From positions 1,116,001 to 1,180,000 of the forward strand of contig NZ_CP118969.1 in assembly GCF_029023865.1 (NCBI RefSeq): DNA of 64,000 bases, given 5' to 3'. A program made the translations under genes and the position numbers. This DNA comes from Lactococcus lactis. Lineage in GTDB: Bacteria; Bacillota; Bacilli; Lactobacillales; Streptococcaceae. Positions 18,613-27,098 of this stretch are shown in pieces. The notes below the pieces were generated by a model. That model did no database searches, was not told where the DNA came from, and saw only the letters and a list, made by a program, of their open reading frames with translations. How positions within the stretch are numbered: position 1 is the first letter of the stretch; each line of letters begins with the position of its first letter.

Positions 18613-19056
18613 ATGATGTCAGAGAAATTTACAAGACCAAGTAAAGATGAATATTTTAAAGAAATTGTCCAAGTGGTTGCAAAACGATCAACTTGTAACC
18701 ATGCTCAAGTAGGAGCTTTATTGGTCAGTCCTAATGGTCAACTTCTCTCTACGGGATATAATGGTGCGGTTTCGGGGATGCCACATTGTACAGATATTGG
18801 TTGTACTGAAGATAAATATGGACACTGTGTAGCAACGGTTCATGCAGAACAAAATGCGATTGCTCAAGCTGCTAAACATGGCGTTTCACCTGAAGGTGCG
18901 ATTTTATATACAACGTTATTTCCTTGCCTTGCCTGCCTGAAATTAGTTGTTGCTGCTGGTGTGAAAGAAATTAAATACATTGATGAGTATCATGCTAAAG
19001 ATCCTTATGAAGAATTATTGATTGATACTTTAGAAATCGCCTGTGAAAAAATTTAA
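18613..19056 (+). CDS. comEB: Deoxycytidylate deaminase (ComEB-like)
   Basis: 147 residues. Zinc site: VHAEQNAIAQAA (His-Ala-Glu) and PCLACLKLV (Pro-Cys-x2-Cys). The CxxHC segment SGMPHCTDIGC typical of dCMP deaminases is present. It converts dCMP to dUMP for thymidylate synthesis; the name comEB comes from its location in competence operons elsewhere, but no comEA/EC gene is adjacent here. AAGGAG SD; ATG 18616 is an equally placed alternative start. Terminated by the hairpin at 19094. Confidence 0.9.
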   Translation: MMSEKFTRPSKDEYFKEIVQVVAKRSTCNHAQVGALLVSPNGQLLSTGYNGAVSGMPHCTDIGCTEDKYGHCVATVHAEQNAIAQAAKHGVSPEGAILYTTLFPCLACLKLVVAAGVKEIKYIDEYHAKDPYEELLIDTLEIACEKI

Positions 19057-19093
19057 TTAGCTCTGAGAACTTTAAAAACTCTGGCTAATAGAT

Positions 19094-19123
19094 GAGCAAT
19101 TTATGAAAATTGCTCTTTTTTTT
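19094..19123 (+). terminator. Terminator after comEB
   Basis: GAGCAATTT/AAATTGCTC, 4-nt loop, T8. Confidence 0.88.
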
Positions 19124-19152
19124 GCTAAAATAGAAGGCGAGGTTATCATAAA

Positions 19153-19881
19153 ATGGGTATAAAATATCAACAAAATTATCAAGTTCCTTTCTATGAAAGT
19201 GATGCTTTTAAAAAAATGCGAATTTCAAGCCTTTTAGCTGTGGCTTTACAGATTTCTGGAGAGCAATCAACGGCACTTGGACGCTCAGATGTCTGGGTAT
19301 TTGAGAGATATGGCCTCTTTTGGGCAGTTATTGAATATGAATTGACGATTCATCGTTTACCAGAATTTAATGAAAAAATAACAATTGAAACTGAAGCAAC
19401 TAGTTATAATAAATTCTTTTGTTATCGTAATTTCTCATTTTTAGATGAAAATGGAGAAGTTTTAGTTGAAATTCGTTCAACTTGGGTTTTGATGGATAAG
19501 GCAACGAGAAAAATTGACCGTGTATTGGATGAAATTGTTGATCCTTATGAATCTGAAAAAGTATCAAAAATTTCACGTCCTCATAAATTCCGTAAAATTG
19601 ACGAATTTAGTGATGCTCAAAAAATTGTTTATCCTGTCCGTTTTTCAGCATTAGATATGAATGGACATGTTAATAATGCGAAATATTATGATTGGGCAGC
19701 TGATATGGTGGATTTTGAATTCCGTAAAAGTCATCAACCCAAACATGTATTTATAAAATATAATCATGAAGTCCTTTATGGTGAAGAAATTAATGCTTTA
19801 ATGTCTTGGGAAGACGAAGTGAGTCATCACAATTTTAATGACGGAAGTACTCAAATTGAAATTCACTGGGGAAAAATTTAA
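19153..19881 (+). CDS. Acyl-ACP thioesterase (FatA/FatB-like)
   Basis: 242 residues forming two hotdog domains. The second carries DMNGHVNNAKYYDWA, whose Asn-x-His pair is the catalytic element of acyl-ACP thioesterases. The enzyme releases fatty acids from acyl carrier protein. No signal peptide. There is no strong SD (GAGG at 19139 is 9 nt upstream). It is 50 nt upstream of a HAD phosphatase and probably shares its transcript. Confidence 0.88.
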   Translation: MGIKYQQNYQVPFYESDAFKKMRISSLLAVALQISGEQSTALGRSDVWVFERYGLFWAVIEYELTIHRLPEFNEKITIETEATSYNKFFCYRNFSFLDENGEVLVEIRSTWVLMDKATRKIDRVLDEIVDPYESEKVSKISRPHKFRKIDEFSDAQKIVYPVRFSALDMNGHVNNAKYYDWAADMVDFEFRKSHQPKHVFIKYNHEVLYGEEINALMSWEDEVSHHNFNDGSTQIEIHWGKI

Positions 19882-19930
19882 TGACAGCTCTGTCAGTAAA
19901 TTTTAGTGATAAAAAGTAGAAGAGAATAAA

Positions 19931-20704
19931 ATGACAAATAAAAAATATGGTGGTTACTTAATTGACCTTGACGGGACAATTTACTTGGGAAATAAGCGTA
20001 TTCCTGCAGGCGAGAATTTCATTCATCGGCTACAAGAGGCTAAAATACCTTATCTTTTGGTCACAAATAACACAACAAAAACACCGCGCGTGGTACAACG
20101 CCGTTTGAGTCAACAATTTAATATTGACACTCCATTGGAAACGATTTATACTGCAAGTCTTGCTACTGTTGATTATATGAATGATTTAGGCTTAGAAAAA
20201 ACAGTTTATATCATTGGAGAAGATGGTCTTAAAGAAGCGATTTATGAGGCAGGTTACAAAAAAGATCGTGAGAATCCAGCTTACGTTGTGGTCGCTTTAG
20301 ATACTGATTTAACTTATGAAATGCTTGTCCTTGCTACTCTGGCAATTCATAAAGGAGCTAAATTTATCGGAACAAATCCAGATTTGAATTTGCCAAACGA
20401 ACGTGGTTTGACTCCTGGAGCTGGAGCGCTGATAAAAATGCTTGAAGCGGCAACACGAGTTGAAGCAACCATTATTGGTAAGCCAGAAGCTATTATAGCC
20501 AATAAAGCGGTCGAAAAATTAGGGCTTCCTAAATCTGATTTATTAATGGTTGGCGACAATTATCTGACAGATATTCATACGGGCATTAATAACGGAATTG
20601 ATAGCTTGCTTGTCACAACTGGATTTACAAGAGCTGAAGAAGTACCAAATCTTCCAGTTCCTCCGACTTATGTTGTAGCTAGTTTAGATGAGTGGGAAGT
20701 TTGA
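19931..20704 (+). CDS. NagD-like HAD phosphatase
   Basis: 257 residues. HAD motifs: [10 protein letters not shown] (nucleophile Asp), LLVTNNTT (motif II), GKPEAI (motif III Lys) and [10 protein letters not shown] (motif IV). This is the C2-capped, NagD/YutF-type group acting on small phosphorylated metabolites; substrate not determinable. It lies between an acyl-ACP thioesterase and a TIGR01906-type membrane protein; the HAD/TIGR01906 pairing is common in Lactobacillales. Contains a Chi heptamer at 20086. Confidence 0.9.
   Translation: MTNKKYGGYLIDLDGTIYLGNKRIPAGENFIHRLQEAKIPYLLVTNNTTKTPRVVQRRLSQQFNIDTPLETIYTASLATVDYMNDLGLEKTVYIIGEDGLKEAIYEAGYKKDRENPAYVVVALDTDLTYEMLVLATLAIHKGAKFIGTNPDLNLPNERGLTPGAGALIKMLEAATRVEATIIGKPEAIIANKAVEKLGLPKSDLLMVGDNYLTDIHTGINNGIDSLLVTTGFTRAEEVPNLPVPPTYVVASLDEWEV
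20086..20092 (+). other. Chi site (GCGCGTG)
   Basis: Exact copy of the lactococcal Chi heptamer recognised by RexAB, on the + strand. Confidence 0.6.
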
Positions 20705-20706
20705 AA

Positions 20707-20786
20707 ATATTACTGACAGGTCTGTCAGTAATTGATTGCTTTTAAAAATTTACTGACGGAAAAATTAATTTCTGTCAGTAAATTTT
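20707..20786 (+). repeat. Two inverted CTGTCAGTA repeats
   Basis: TTACTGACAG..CTGTCAGTAA followed by TTTACTGACGG..CTGTCAGTAAA fill the gap between the HAD and TIGR01906 genes. The first resembles a terminator stem without a long T tract; they may attenuate rather than end transcription. Confidence 0.6.
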
Positions 20787-20806
20787 AGAATACTTTGGGA
20801 GCGCCT

Positions 20807-21424
20807 ATGAGAGATAAAGTCATTTTTGGATTTAGTATTTTATGGATTATTGCCTTGTCAGTAACTTTAACTATTTTTTTGGCGATTCCCTTATTTTTTG
20901 GTGAAATTTTTTGGTATCAATTAACCGATTTAGTTCAAATGACTGCCGGTAAAATATGGCATAATTTTTTAATTCTGATGAATTATTTAATTAATCCTTT
21001 GGAAACGAAACTATCTATGCCTGATTTCCCCTCGTCAGCAAGTGGTCTTCACCATTTCGCAGAAGTGAAAAATTTGTTTATGCTTGTTTTCTTTCTGACA
21101 ATCATTTTGATTCCTTTCACTATTCGATTTATAAAAGAAAATCTTTCGCTTGTTTTCCATAATGCGCTTAGAGTTGTTATGCTATTTCCTTTAGCAATTG
21201 GAGTTATTGCTTGGCTAATTGGCTTTGACCAATTTTTTGTAGCTTTTCATGAAGTGCTTTTTCGGGATAATAGTTGGCTCTTTGACCCAGCGACAGACCC
21301 GATTATTAGCGTTTTGCCTGAGCAATTTTTCATGCATAGCTTTTTAATCTTTTTACTCATCTATGAATTAATCTTTTTTGTCATTTATAGACGTGGAACT
21401 TTATTTTTAAAGAAAAAATACTGA
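20807..21424 (+). CDS. TIGR01906-family integral membrane protein
   Basis: About 205 residues with five or so membrane helices and the family hallmarks: N-terminal helix, a central external loop with LHHFAEVKNLF (His-His before a helix), and WLFDPATDPIISVLPEQFF. I start it at ATG 20807 (MRDKVIF), preceded by GGGAG; an in-frame ATG at 20795 lacks an SD. Role unknown; the conserved partner is the upstream HAD phosphatase. Between them lie two inverted ACTGAC/GTCAGT repeats. Confidence 0.82.
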   Translation: MRDKVIFGFSILWIIALSVTLTIFLAIPLFFGEIFWYQLTDLVQMTAGKIWHNFLILMNYLINPLETKLSMPDFPSSASGLHHFAEVKNLFMLVFFLTIILIPFTIRFIKENLSLVFHNALRVVMLFPLAIGVIAWLIGFDQFFVAFHEVLFRDNSWLFDPATDPIISVLPEQFFMHSFLIFLLIYELIFFVIYRRGTLFLKKKY

Positions 21425-21537
21425 CAGAATGGTCGGTGTTTTTTTATTGTTTGCTATTTCCGAATGATGTTATGTGTTTTTTGAAGAAATAGAAGTAAAT
21501 AACTAAAAAAACCGTTTAATTGAGATAAAATGAATAA

Positions 21538-21682
21538 GGAAGGTTGAGCAGACAGAGATTTTATAATCGTTCAACTAGTGAAACCCGAAGGGTTTGGTCG
21601 GTCTTTTCTGTAAATCAAATCATAAATGAGTTCACAGGCTAGAAATTCATAAAAGCCTACTCATCCTCAAGGAGAAATTGCA
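21538..21682 (+). promoter_or_regulatory. Structured 5' leader of guaC, class unknown
   Basis: About 145 nt lie between a -10 box (TAAAAT 21526-21531) and the guaC start. Hairpins visible by eye: GGTTGA against TCAACT, AAACCC-GAA-GGGTTT, and just before the SD GAGT..AGGCT pairing with AGCCT.ACTC. I do not recognise a known riboswitch consensus. Regulation of GMP reductase by a purine-related ligand is a natural hypothesis only. Confidence 0.45.
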
Positions 21683-22672
21683 ATGAATAATCTAAACTCA
21701 GTATTTGACTACGAAGACATCCAACTTATCCCAAATAAATGTGTCATTAATAGCCGTTCAGAAGCAGACACAAGCGTAAAACTAGGAAATTTTACGTTCA
21801 AGCTCCCTGTTGTTCCAGCGAATATGCAAACCATTATTGATGATAAAATTGCTGAAATGCTTGCAAAAGAAGGCTATTTCTATATCATGCACCGTTTTGA
21901 AGCAGAAAATAGAGCGGCATTTATTAAAAAAATGCACCAACAAGGCCTGATTGCCTCAATTTCTGTTGGTGTTAAAGCAGATGAACATGCTTTTATTCGA
22001 GAAATTTCAGCAGACGCACTCATTCCCGAATTTATTACAATTGATATTGCTCATGGACATGCAGATTCTGTTATTAAAACGATTCAATTGATTAAACGTT
22101 TGATGCCACAAACTTTTGTGATTGCTGGAAATGTTGGAACGCCAGAAGCTGTCCGTGAATTGGAAAACGCTGGAGCAGATGCGACTAAAGTCGGCATTGG
22201 TCCAGGGAAAGTATGTATTACAAAAGTTAAAACTGGATTTGGTACAGGCGGTTGGCAACTTGCAGCGGTAAAATGGTGTGCTAAAGCAGCAAGTAAACCA
22301 GTTATTGCTGACGGCGGAATTCGTACCCATGGCGATATTGCGAAATCAATCCGTATGGGAGCAACAATGGTAATGGTCGGTTCACTTTTTGCTGCACACG
22401 AAGAATCACCAGGACAAACTGTTGAACGTGACGGACAACTTTTCAAAGAATATTTTGGTTCGGCTTCAGAATATCAAAAAGGTGAACACAAAAATGTCGA
22501 AGGAAAGAAAATTCTCCTTCCTCACAAAGGCTCACTTAAAGATACATTGAAAGAAATGGAAGAAGATCTCCAAAGTTCAATTTCTTATGCTGGCGGTCGT
22601 GATTTGTCTGCGCTGACAAAAGTTGATTATGTTGTTGTTAAAAACTCAATTTGGAATGGTGATGCGATTTAG
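21683..22672 (+). CDS. guaC: GMP reductase
   Basis: 329 residues of the IMPDH/GMPR family without CBS domains. Catalytic Cys178 lies in [13 protein letters not shown], and [29 protein letters not shown] is the phosphate-binding segment. It converts GMP to IMP with NADPH, linking guanine salvage (xpt-pbuX next door) to adenine nucleotides. The start has AAGGAG 7 nt upstream and a long structured leader. Confidence 0.95.
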   Translation: MNNLNSVFDYEDIQLIPNKCVINSRSEADTSVKLGNFTFKLPVVPANMQTIIDDKIAEMLAKEGYFYIMHRFEAENRAAFIKKMHQQGLIASISVGVKADEHAFIREISADALIPEFITIDIAHGHADSVIKTIQLIKRLMPQTFVIAGNVGTPEAVRELENAGADATKVGIGPGKVCITKVKTGFGTGGWQLAAVKWCAKAASKPVIADGGIRTHGDIAKSIRMGATMVMVGSLFAAHEESPGQTVERDGQLFKEYFGSASEYQKGEHKNVEGKKILLPHKGSLKDTLKEMEEDLQSSISYAGGRDLSALTKVDYVVVKNSIWNGDAI

Positions 22673-22716
22673 TAAGCATTTTCTTTCCCATTGTTCGGGA
22701 ATACCAAGACTTATGC

Positions 22717-22745
22717 TTGAAAAACTTTAGCATTTAGTCTATAAT
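22717..22745 (+). promoter_or_regulatory. xpt-pbuX promoter
   Basis: TTGAAA (22717-22722), 17-nt spacer, TATAAT (22740-22745), just upstream of the riboswitch aptamer. Confidence 0.8.
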
Positions 22746-22753
22746 AGAACAAT

Positions 22754-22816
22754 CTTATTTATACCTAGAATATGGCTGGGCGTTTCTACCTCGTACCGTA
22801 AATGCGAGACAATAAG
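22754..22816 (+). ncRNA. Purine (guanine) riboswitch aptamer
   Basis: P1 CTTATT/AATAAG, P2 CCTAG/CTGGG with loop AATATGG, the conserved J2/3 TTTCTACC, and P3 CTCG/CGAG with loop ACCGTAA. The base pairing with ligand (position 74) is C in ACAA, so guanine or hypoxanthine rather than adenine is expected. Base 75 is A where U is usual. Confidence 0.92.
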
Positions 22817-22861
22817 GAAATTCGATTTTTCAGTAAATTTAATTTCTTTTTTGCGTATTTG

Positions 22862-22897
22862 AAACGTCTTGTTATTTTTTATAACGAGACGTTTTTC
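22862..22897 (+). terminator. Riboswitch expression-platform terminator
   Basis: 14-nt arms AAACGTCTTGTTAT/ATAACGAGACGTTT, T5 loop, T run. Ligand binding should favour this hairpin and stop transcription before xpt. Confidence 0.88.
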
Positions 22898-22943
22898 TCA
22901 CCTGTGGGCACAGATGAGAAAAAATTTTTTTAAGGAGAGAATA

Positions 22944-23537
22944 ATGAAGTTATTAGAAGACCGCATTCATACAGACGGTCAAGTATTAGGACAAGACATT
23001 CTTAAAGTTGACCGCTTTTTGACACACCAAGTGGATTATCAATTGATGAAGGAAATCGGGAAACGTTTTGCACAAGTTTATGCAAATGCAGGAGTTACAA
23101 AAGTCGTAACCATTGAAGCAAGTGGGATTGCCCCTGCTTTATATGCTGCTGAATCACTCAACGTTCCAATGATTTTTGCTAAAAAAGCAAAAAATGTAAC
23201 TATGAATGATGATTTATTGATTACAGAAGTTTATTCTTTCACTAAAAAATTAACTTCAACTGTCCAAATTTCAAGCAAACTCATTGAAGAAGGCGATAAA
23301 GTCTTGATTATTGATGACTTTTTAGCTAATGGTCAAGCAGCACTTGGTTTGGTTCATTTAATGGAACAAGCTAAAGCAGAAGTTGTCGGTTTAGGAATGG
23401 TGATTGAAAAATCTTTCCAAGATGGCCGTCAAAAACTTCTTGACCAAGGAATGAAACTTACCAGTCTTGCCCGGATTGAAAAATTTGAAGATGGTAAAGT
23501 CATCTTCGCCCCAGCCGATGATAAAGATTTCGACTAA
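22944..23537 (+). CDS. xpt: Xanthine phosphoribosyltransferase
   Basis: 197 residues from ATG 22944 ([16 protein letters not shown]), preceded by AAGGAG; the longer open frame from 22869 would run through the terminator hairpin and is rejected. PRPP-binding motif [17 protein letters not shown]. It salvages xanthine to XMP. Controlled by the guanine riboswitch and co-transcribed with pbuX. Confidence 0.96.
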   Translation: MKLLEDRIHTDGQVLGQDILKVDRFLTHQVDYQLMKEIGKRFAQVYANAGVTKVVTIEASGIAPALYAAESLNVPMIFAKKAKNVTMNDDLLITEVYSFTKKLTSTVQISSKLIEEGDKVLIIDDFLANGQAALGLVHLMEQAKAEVVGLGMVIEKSFQDGRQKLLDQGMKLTSLARIEKFEDGKVIFAPADDKDFD

Positions 23538-23585
23538 GCTTAAGCAATAAGAAAATAAAAAAAGAAAAATTTAAGGAAAATCAAA

Positions 23586-24890
23586 ATGTCTCAAAAAAAT
23601 GAACAAAGCCAGGAGCAAAGTAACTCAAAATCTGCTGTTTTAGGATTACAACATCTGCTGGCCATGTATTCAGGTTCAATTCTTGTTCCAATCATGATTG
23701 CTGGAGCTTTAAATTACTCAGCAACTCAGTTAACCTATTTAATTTCAGCAGATATTTTTATGTGTGGTTTAGCCACTTTCTTGCAACTTCAACTACGTAA
23801 GCACTTTGGGATTGGCTTACCAGTTGTCCTTGGTGTTGCTTTTCAATCTGTTGCTCCATTAATTATTATTGGTCAAAGACATGGCTCTGGAGCAATGTTT
23901 GGTTCATTAATGGTTGCAGGGGTTTTCGTTATTTTGGTTTCAGGAATTTTCTCTAAAATCCGAAAACTATTTCCACCAATCGTTACTGGTTCAGTAATTA
24001 CAACAATTGGTTTAAGCCTTATTCCTGTTGCTATTGGCAATATGGGGAATAATGTTGATAAACCAACAATCCAAAGTTTAATTTTAGCTGTTTCAACTAT
24101 AGTGATTATTCTTTTAATTAATATCTTTACTACTGGATTTATTCGTTCTATTGCTATTTTAATTGGACTTATTGCTGGAACAATTTTGGCTGCTAGCATG
24201 GGCTTAGTTGATTTTTCAGTTGTTTCTCAAGCACCATGGGCACACTTGCCACAACCTTTTTATTTCTCAGCACCTAAATTTTATTTGGCTGATTCATTAA
24301 TGATGATTATTATTGCTATCGTGTCATTGGTTGAATCGACAGGAGTTTATTTAGCTCTTGCTGATATTACTGGTGAAAATCTTGATGAAAAACGTTTGCG
24401 TAATGGTTATCGTGCGGAAGGATTTGCTGTATTTCTTGGTGGTGTTTTCAACACTTTCCCTTACACAGGTTTTTCACAAAACGTTGGTTTAGTGCAATTA
24501 TCAGGAATTAAAACACGTAAACCTATTTATTTCACAGCTGGATTTTTAATTGTATTAGGACTTATTCCAAAATTTGCCGCTGTTGCACAACTTATTCCAA
24601 CTCCAGTATTGGGTGGAGCGATGTTGATTATGTTTGGTATGGTTGCCACACAAGGAATTAGAATGTTGGCAAAAGTTGAATTTGAAGGAAATCAAAATCT
24701 TCTGATTGCTGCGGTTGCTATTGCGATGGGTGTTGGTTTTAACTCAACAAACTTATTTACAGCACTTCCAAGCTTTATTCAACCTTTTGTTTCTAATGGG
24801 ATTGTGATGAGTACTGTTTCAGCAATTATCCTGAATTTAGTATTTAATCATGGAAAAAAAGATGAATTAGTTAATGACGAAACAAAATAA
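23586..24890 (+). CDS. pbuX: Xanthine permease (NCS2 family)
   Basis: 434 residues, about 14 membrane segments. NCS2 signatures are GLQHLLAMYSGSILVPI near the start, SLVESTGVYLALADITG (the proton/substrate helix) and PYTGFSQNVGLVQLSGIKTR. Imports xanthine for Xpt. SD AAGGAAA; 48 nt after xpt, same riboswitch-controlled transcript. Confidence 0.94.
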   Translation: MSQKNEQSQEQSNSKSAVLGLQHLLAMYSGSILVPIMIAGALNYSATQLTYLISADIFMCGLATFLQLQLRKHFGIGLPVVLGVAFQSVAPLIIIGQRHGSGAMFGSLMVAGVFVILVSGIFSKIRKLFPPIVTGSVITTIGLSLIPVAIGNMGNNVDKPTIQSLILAVSTIVIILLINIFTTGFIRSIAILIGLIAGTILAASMGLVDFSVVSQAPWAHLPQPFYFSAPKFYLADSLMMIIIAIVSLVESTGVYLALADITGENLDEKRLRNGYRAEGFAVFLGGVFNTFPYTGFSQNVGLVQLSGIKTRKPIYFTAGFLIVLGLIPKFAAVAQLIPTPVLGGAMLIMFGMVATQGIRMLAKVEFEGNQNLLIAAVAIAMGVGFNSTNLFTALPSFIQPFVSNGIVMSTVSAIILNLVFNHGKKDELVNDETK

Positions 24891-24893
24891 AAT

Positions 24894-24920
24894 AAAAACC
24901 ACCGTTGAGGTGGTTTTTTT
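24894..24920 (+). terminator. Terminator after pbuX
   Basis: AAACCACC/GGTGGTTT with a 5-nt loop and T7; lies between convergent genes. Confidence 0.88.
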
Positions 24921-25206
24921 ATTGAATTTTTTCGAAATCTCGCTGAAATTTCTTTTCAGAGTAAATTTCAAAAGAACCATCAGGTGCTACTAGGAGGTAC
25001 TCTCCAAGTCGTCCAAAGGCTGGGATGCGTACTTGATTGACTACAAGATAAATATTATTCGGATAAGCATTACTCAGCTTATTTGGCGAAATATAAAGCC
25101 CTAGCCAGTCCAAATGTTTTATTTCTTTAGAAAGGGTATCATGCTCAGCTGGATTTTTTGTAGACATTCCGTCAGCAAGTAATTTTTCTTTGGTCTCCTT
25201 ATTCAT
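24919..25206 (-). CDS. Hypothetical protein, 95 aa
   Basis: MNKETKEKLLADGMSTKNPAEHDTLSKEIKHLDWLGLYISPNKLS and on to a C-terminal part with GRLGEYLLVAPDGSFEIYSEKKF. Soluble and mixed-charge, no motif recognised. The ATG overlaps the end of a 40-codon ORF by 8 nt, and AAGGAG follows rather than precedes the start, so translation probably depends on the upstream ORF. The pair shares a strong promoter at 25363-25391. Confidence 0.6.
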   Translation of the reverse strand: MNKETKEKLLADGMSTKNPAEHDTLSKEIKHLDWLGLYISPNKLSNAYPNNIYLVVNQVRIPAFGRLGEYLLVAPDGSFEIYSEKKFQRDFEKIQ

Positions 25207-25321
25207 TGCAAATTGACCAGACCACGAGAGCTGTCCCCTCTAAGACCCACGATTCGTTTGCGGGTTTAGTCAGGCTGATTTGCCAATATTCAACAATTTC
25301 ATTGCCTAGTTTAGCCTTCAT
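25199..25321 (-). CDS. Small ORF, 40 aa, coupled to the 95-aa gene
   Basis: MKAKLGNEIVEYWQISLTKP and on to ...VVWSICNE. Its stop overlaps the start of the 95-codon gene by 8 nt on the same strand. A GAAGGAG lies 18-24 nt upstream, rather far for an SD. It could be a real small protein, the 5' portion of one gene split by a frameshift, or a leader ORF that couples translation. Protein-level evidence would be needed to choose. Confidence 0.45.
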   Translation of the reverse strand: MKAKLGNEIVEYWQISLTKPANESWVLEGTALVVWSICNE

Positions 25322-25362
25322 AAAATGCTCTTTATCTTTGTATCTCCTTCTTATTTGCCTTC

Positions 25363-25391
25363 ATTATAGCACCCGCTAAATAAAAGAACAA
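25363..25391 (-). promoter_or_regulatory. Minus-strand promoter
   Basis: On the minus strand TTGTTC, 17-nt spacer, TATAAT with upstream TG, driving the 40/95-codon pair. Confidence 0.7.
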
Positions 25392-25392
25392 T

Positions 25393-25422
25393 AAAAAAAC
25401 GCCTGTCAGTAATAGGGCGTTT
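25393..25422 (-). terminator. Terminator of trmL
   Basis: On the minus strand AAACGCC/GGCGTTT with T7; the loop contains TTACTGACAG. Confidence 0.75.
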
Positions 25423-25440
25423 GTCTATTTATAAATACAA

Positions 25441-25950
25441 TTATTTTAACTTATCTTTTTCATAAGTATGAACGAGTTCTAGTCCACGGAAATCTTGTTG
25501 TTTTAAAGCTTCATAGACAATCATACAAGCACAATTTGATAAATTTAATGACCGAACATGTTCGTCATTCATTGGAATACGAATGCATTCATCACGATGT
25601 TCATGCATAAATTCTTCAGGTAAACCAGTATCTTCACGGCCAAACAAGAAGTAGTGATCTTTTTCATCATCGGAGTAATCAACGTCAGAATAAACATGCT
25701 CAGCAAATTTACTGACCAAATAGAGTTGTCCTCCGTCATTAATTGAATTCATAAAATCATCTAAATTTTTATGATAGACAATATTTACCTTATCCCAATA
25801 GTCTAAACCAGCACGCTTAAGATGCTTATCAGAAATTTCAAAACCAAAGGGTTCAATTAAATGTAAAACGGTATTAGTAGCCGCACAAGTGCGGGCGATA
25901 TTTCCTGTATTGAAATGAATACGAGGTTCAAAAAGAGCAATATGATTCAT
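25441..25950 (-). CDS. trmL: tRNA (cytidine/uridine-34 2'-O)-methyltransferase
   Basis: 169 residues from [25 protein letters not shown]; an in-frame ATG nine bases upstream is less likely. SPOUT-fold methyltransferase (YibK/CspR type) with the knot motifs [10 protein letters not shown] and [28 protein letters not shown]. It 2'-O-methylates the wobble base of tRNA-Leu isoacceptors. Monocistronic on the minus strand, about 130 nt downstream of a candidate small RNA that ends in a terminator. Confidence 0.9.
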   Translation of the reverse strand: MNHIALFEPRIHFNTGNIARTCAATNTVLHLIEPFGFEISDKHLKRAGLDYWDKVNIVYHKNLDDFMNSINDGGQLYLVSKFAEHVYSDVDYSDDEKDHYFLFGREDTGLPEEFMHEHRDECIRIPMNDEHVRSLNLSNCACMIVYEALKQQDFRGLELVHTYEKDKLK

Positions 25951-26080
25951 GAAATACACTTTCTTAATAACAAAAATTTTACTGACAGCCTTATCAAAAA
26001 ATCTATGAGCAAAATGTAATTATTTAAGAACATTTTACCATAAGCAGAAGAGCTGTCAGTAAATTAATTAAAGTAAAAAA

Positions 26081-26180
26081 CAAAAAAACTAGACCCCTCG
26101 GAGTCAATCTCAGCAAGAAGTCTAGTTGGGGGACTAATTTGCTTTAATCATAACAGGAAAGATTGAAACAAATTAATATA
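26081..26180 (-). ncRNA. Candidate small RNA or attenuator leader upstream of trmL
   Basis: A minus-strand promoter (TTTACA-17-TATGAT, 26187-26215) should start a transcript near 26180. It ends about 100 nt later at a hairpin AACTAGAC/GTCTAGTT followed by T7. The loop holds a competing stem GACTC/GGGTC, so two mutually exclusive folds are possible. It contains only a 5-codon ORF (MIKAN). No family recognised. Confidence 0.5.
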
Positions 26181-26186
26181 ATTGAT

Positions 26187-26215
26187 ATCATACCACTTCT
26201 TTTGTATTTTGTAAA
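26187..26215 (-). promoter_or_regulatory. Minus-strand promoter of candidate small RNA
   Basis: TTTACA (26210-26215), 17-nt spacer, TATGAT (26187-26192), read on the minus strand. Confidence 0.6.
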
Positions 26216-26348
26216 GAGAAAACTAAATTTTTTTGATAAAAAAAAGAAATTATTTTTAAAAATGAGTGACTAATATCAAACTTGTCAAAGCGAAAACAGC
26301 AAAAATTTGCTATAATAGTAAAAGTAAAAATCAATGAGAGGGGTTGCT

Positions 26349-26855
26349 ATGATAATTGGAATATGGGCAGAAGATGAAGCAGGTCTTATCGGTGAAGCTG
26401 ATAAAATGCCTTGGTCTTTACCTGCTGAACAACAACATTTTAAAGAAACAACCATGAATCAAGTGATTTTGATGGGACGAAAAACGTTTGAAGGAATGAA
26501 TAAACGTGTATTGCCAGGGAGAATAAGTATTATTTTAACTCGCGATGAAACTTATCAATCAGATAATGAAAAAGTGCTCATCATGCACAGCCCTAAGGAA
26601 GTTCTAGATTGGTACCATAAGCAAAATAAAGACTTATTTATCACAGGAGGAGCTGAAATTTTAGCCCTTTTTGAATCTGAACTTGAATTGCTCTATCGAA
26701 CAGTTGTTCATGAAAAATTTAAAGGAGATACTTATTTTCCAAGTACATTTGACTTTGGAAGATTTAAGCTAGTCTCTGAAAAATTTCACGATAAAGATGA
26801 GCGGAATTCTTATACTTTTACAATTAAAAAATATGAAAAAGTGAAACAACCATGA
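26349..26855 (+). CDS. folA: Dihydrofolate reductase
   Basis: 168 residues from ATG 26349 (MIIGIWAEDEAGLIGEADKMPW), preceded by GAGAGGGG; the in-frame ATG at 26334 overlaps that SD. Family motifs: the MPWSLPAEQQHFKETT segment, ILMGRKTFEGM (NADPH) and LFITGGAEI. Reduces dihydrofolate to tetrahydrofolate. First gene of the lactococcal folate cluster; its stop overlaps the start of a small membrane protein gene (ATGA). Confidence 0.95.
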   Translation: MIIGIWAEDEAGLIGEADKMPWSLPAEQQHFKETTMNQVILMGRKTFEGMNKRVLPGRISIILTRDETYQSDNEKVLIMHSPKEVLDWYHKQNKDLFITGGAEILALFESELELLYRTVVHEKFKGDTYFPSTFDFGRFKLVSEKFHDKDERNSYTFTIKKYEKVKQP

Positions 26856-27022
26856 CAAAATCAATTTTTGGGCTTTTCACAGCTCTCCTTTGTTGGATTA
26901 GCATTGTCATCGCTATTCAATGCTTTAGAAAAAAACGTTGGGGTCTGGGAGTATTGTTTTTACTCAATGCTTTTACGAACCTCGTAAATACAATTCACGC
27001 TTTTTCTGGAACTTTATTTTAA
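26852..27022 (+). CDS. Small membrane protein, 56 aa
   Basis: MTKSIFGLFTALLCWISIVI... with two hydrophobic segments (about 4-24 and 31-45) separated by CFRKKRWG. The start codon overlaps the folA stop in an ATGA arrangement, so it is translationally coupled to folA. Too short for the ORF threshold used for larger genes but clearly a protein by hydropathy and placement. Function unknown. Confidence 0.7.
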   Translation: MTKSIFGLFTALLCWISIVIAIQCFRKKRWGLGVLFLLNAFTNLVNTIHAFSGTLF

Positions 27023-27043
27023 AAAATAGAAAAAGTGCCTTTT

Positions 27044-27070
27044 AAGTAAGCCAATAATACTTACTTTTTA
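27044..27070 (+). terminator. Weak hairpin between folA and clpX
   Basis: AAGTAAG/CTTACTT, 9-nt loop, T5. May partially separate folA from clpX transcription. Confidence 0.4.
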
Positions 27071-27098
27071 TGTTAGTGAAATCAGGAAAAAAATAACT

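Noticed and set aside
21538-21682. guaC leader as a second purine riboswitch
   Set aside because: The conserved TTTCTACC joining segment and P3 loop sequence are absent.
22007-22446. Long minus-strand ORFs opposite guaC
   Set aside because: They are antisense shadows of a conserved gene, with no SD and improbable composition.
22869-22943. 25-residue N-terminal extension of xpt
   Set aside because: It would be translated from the riboswitch terminator hairpin; ATG 22944 has a proper SD and the family start.
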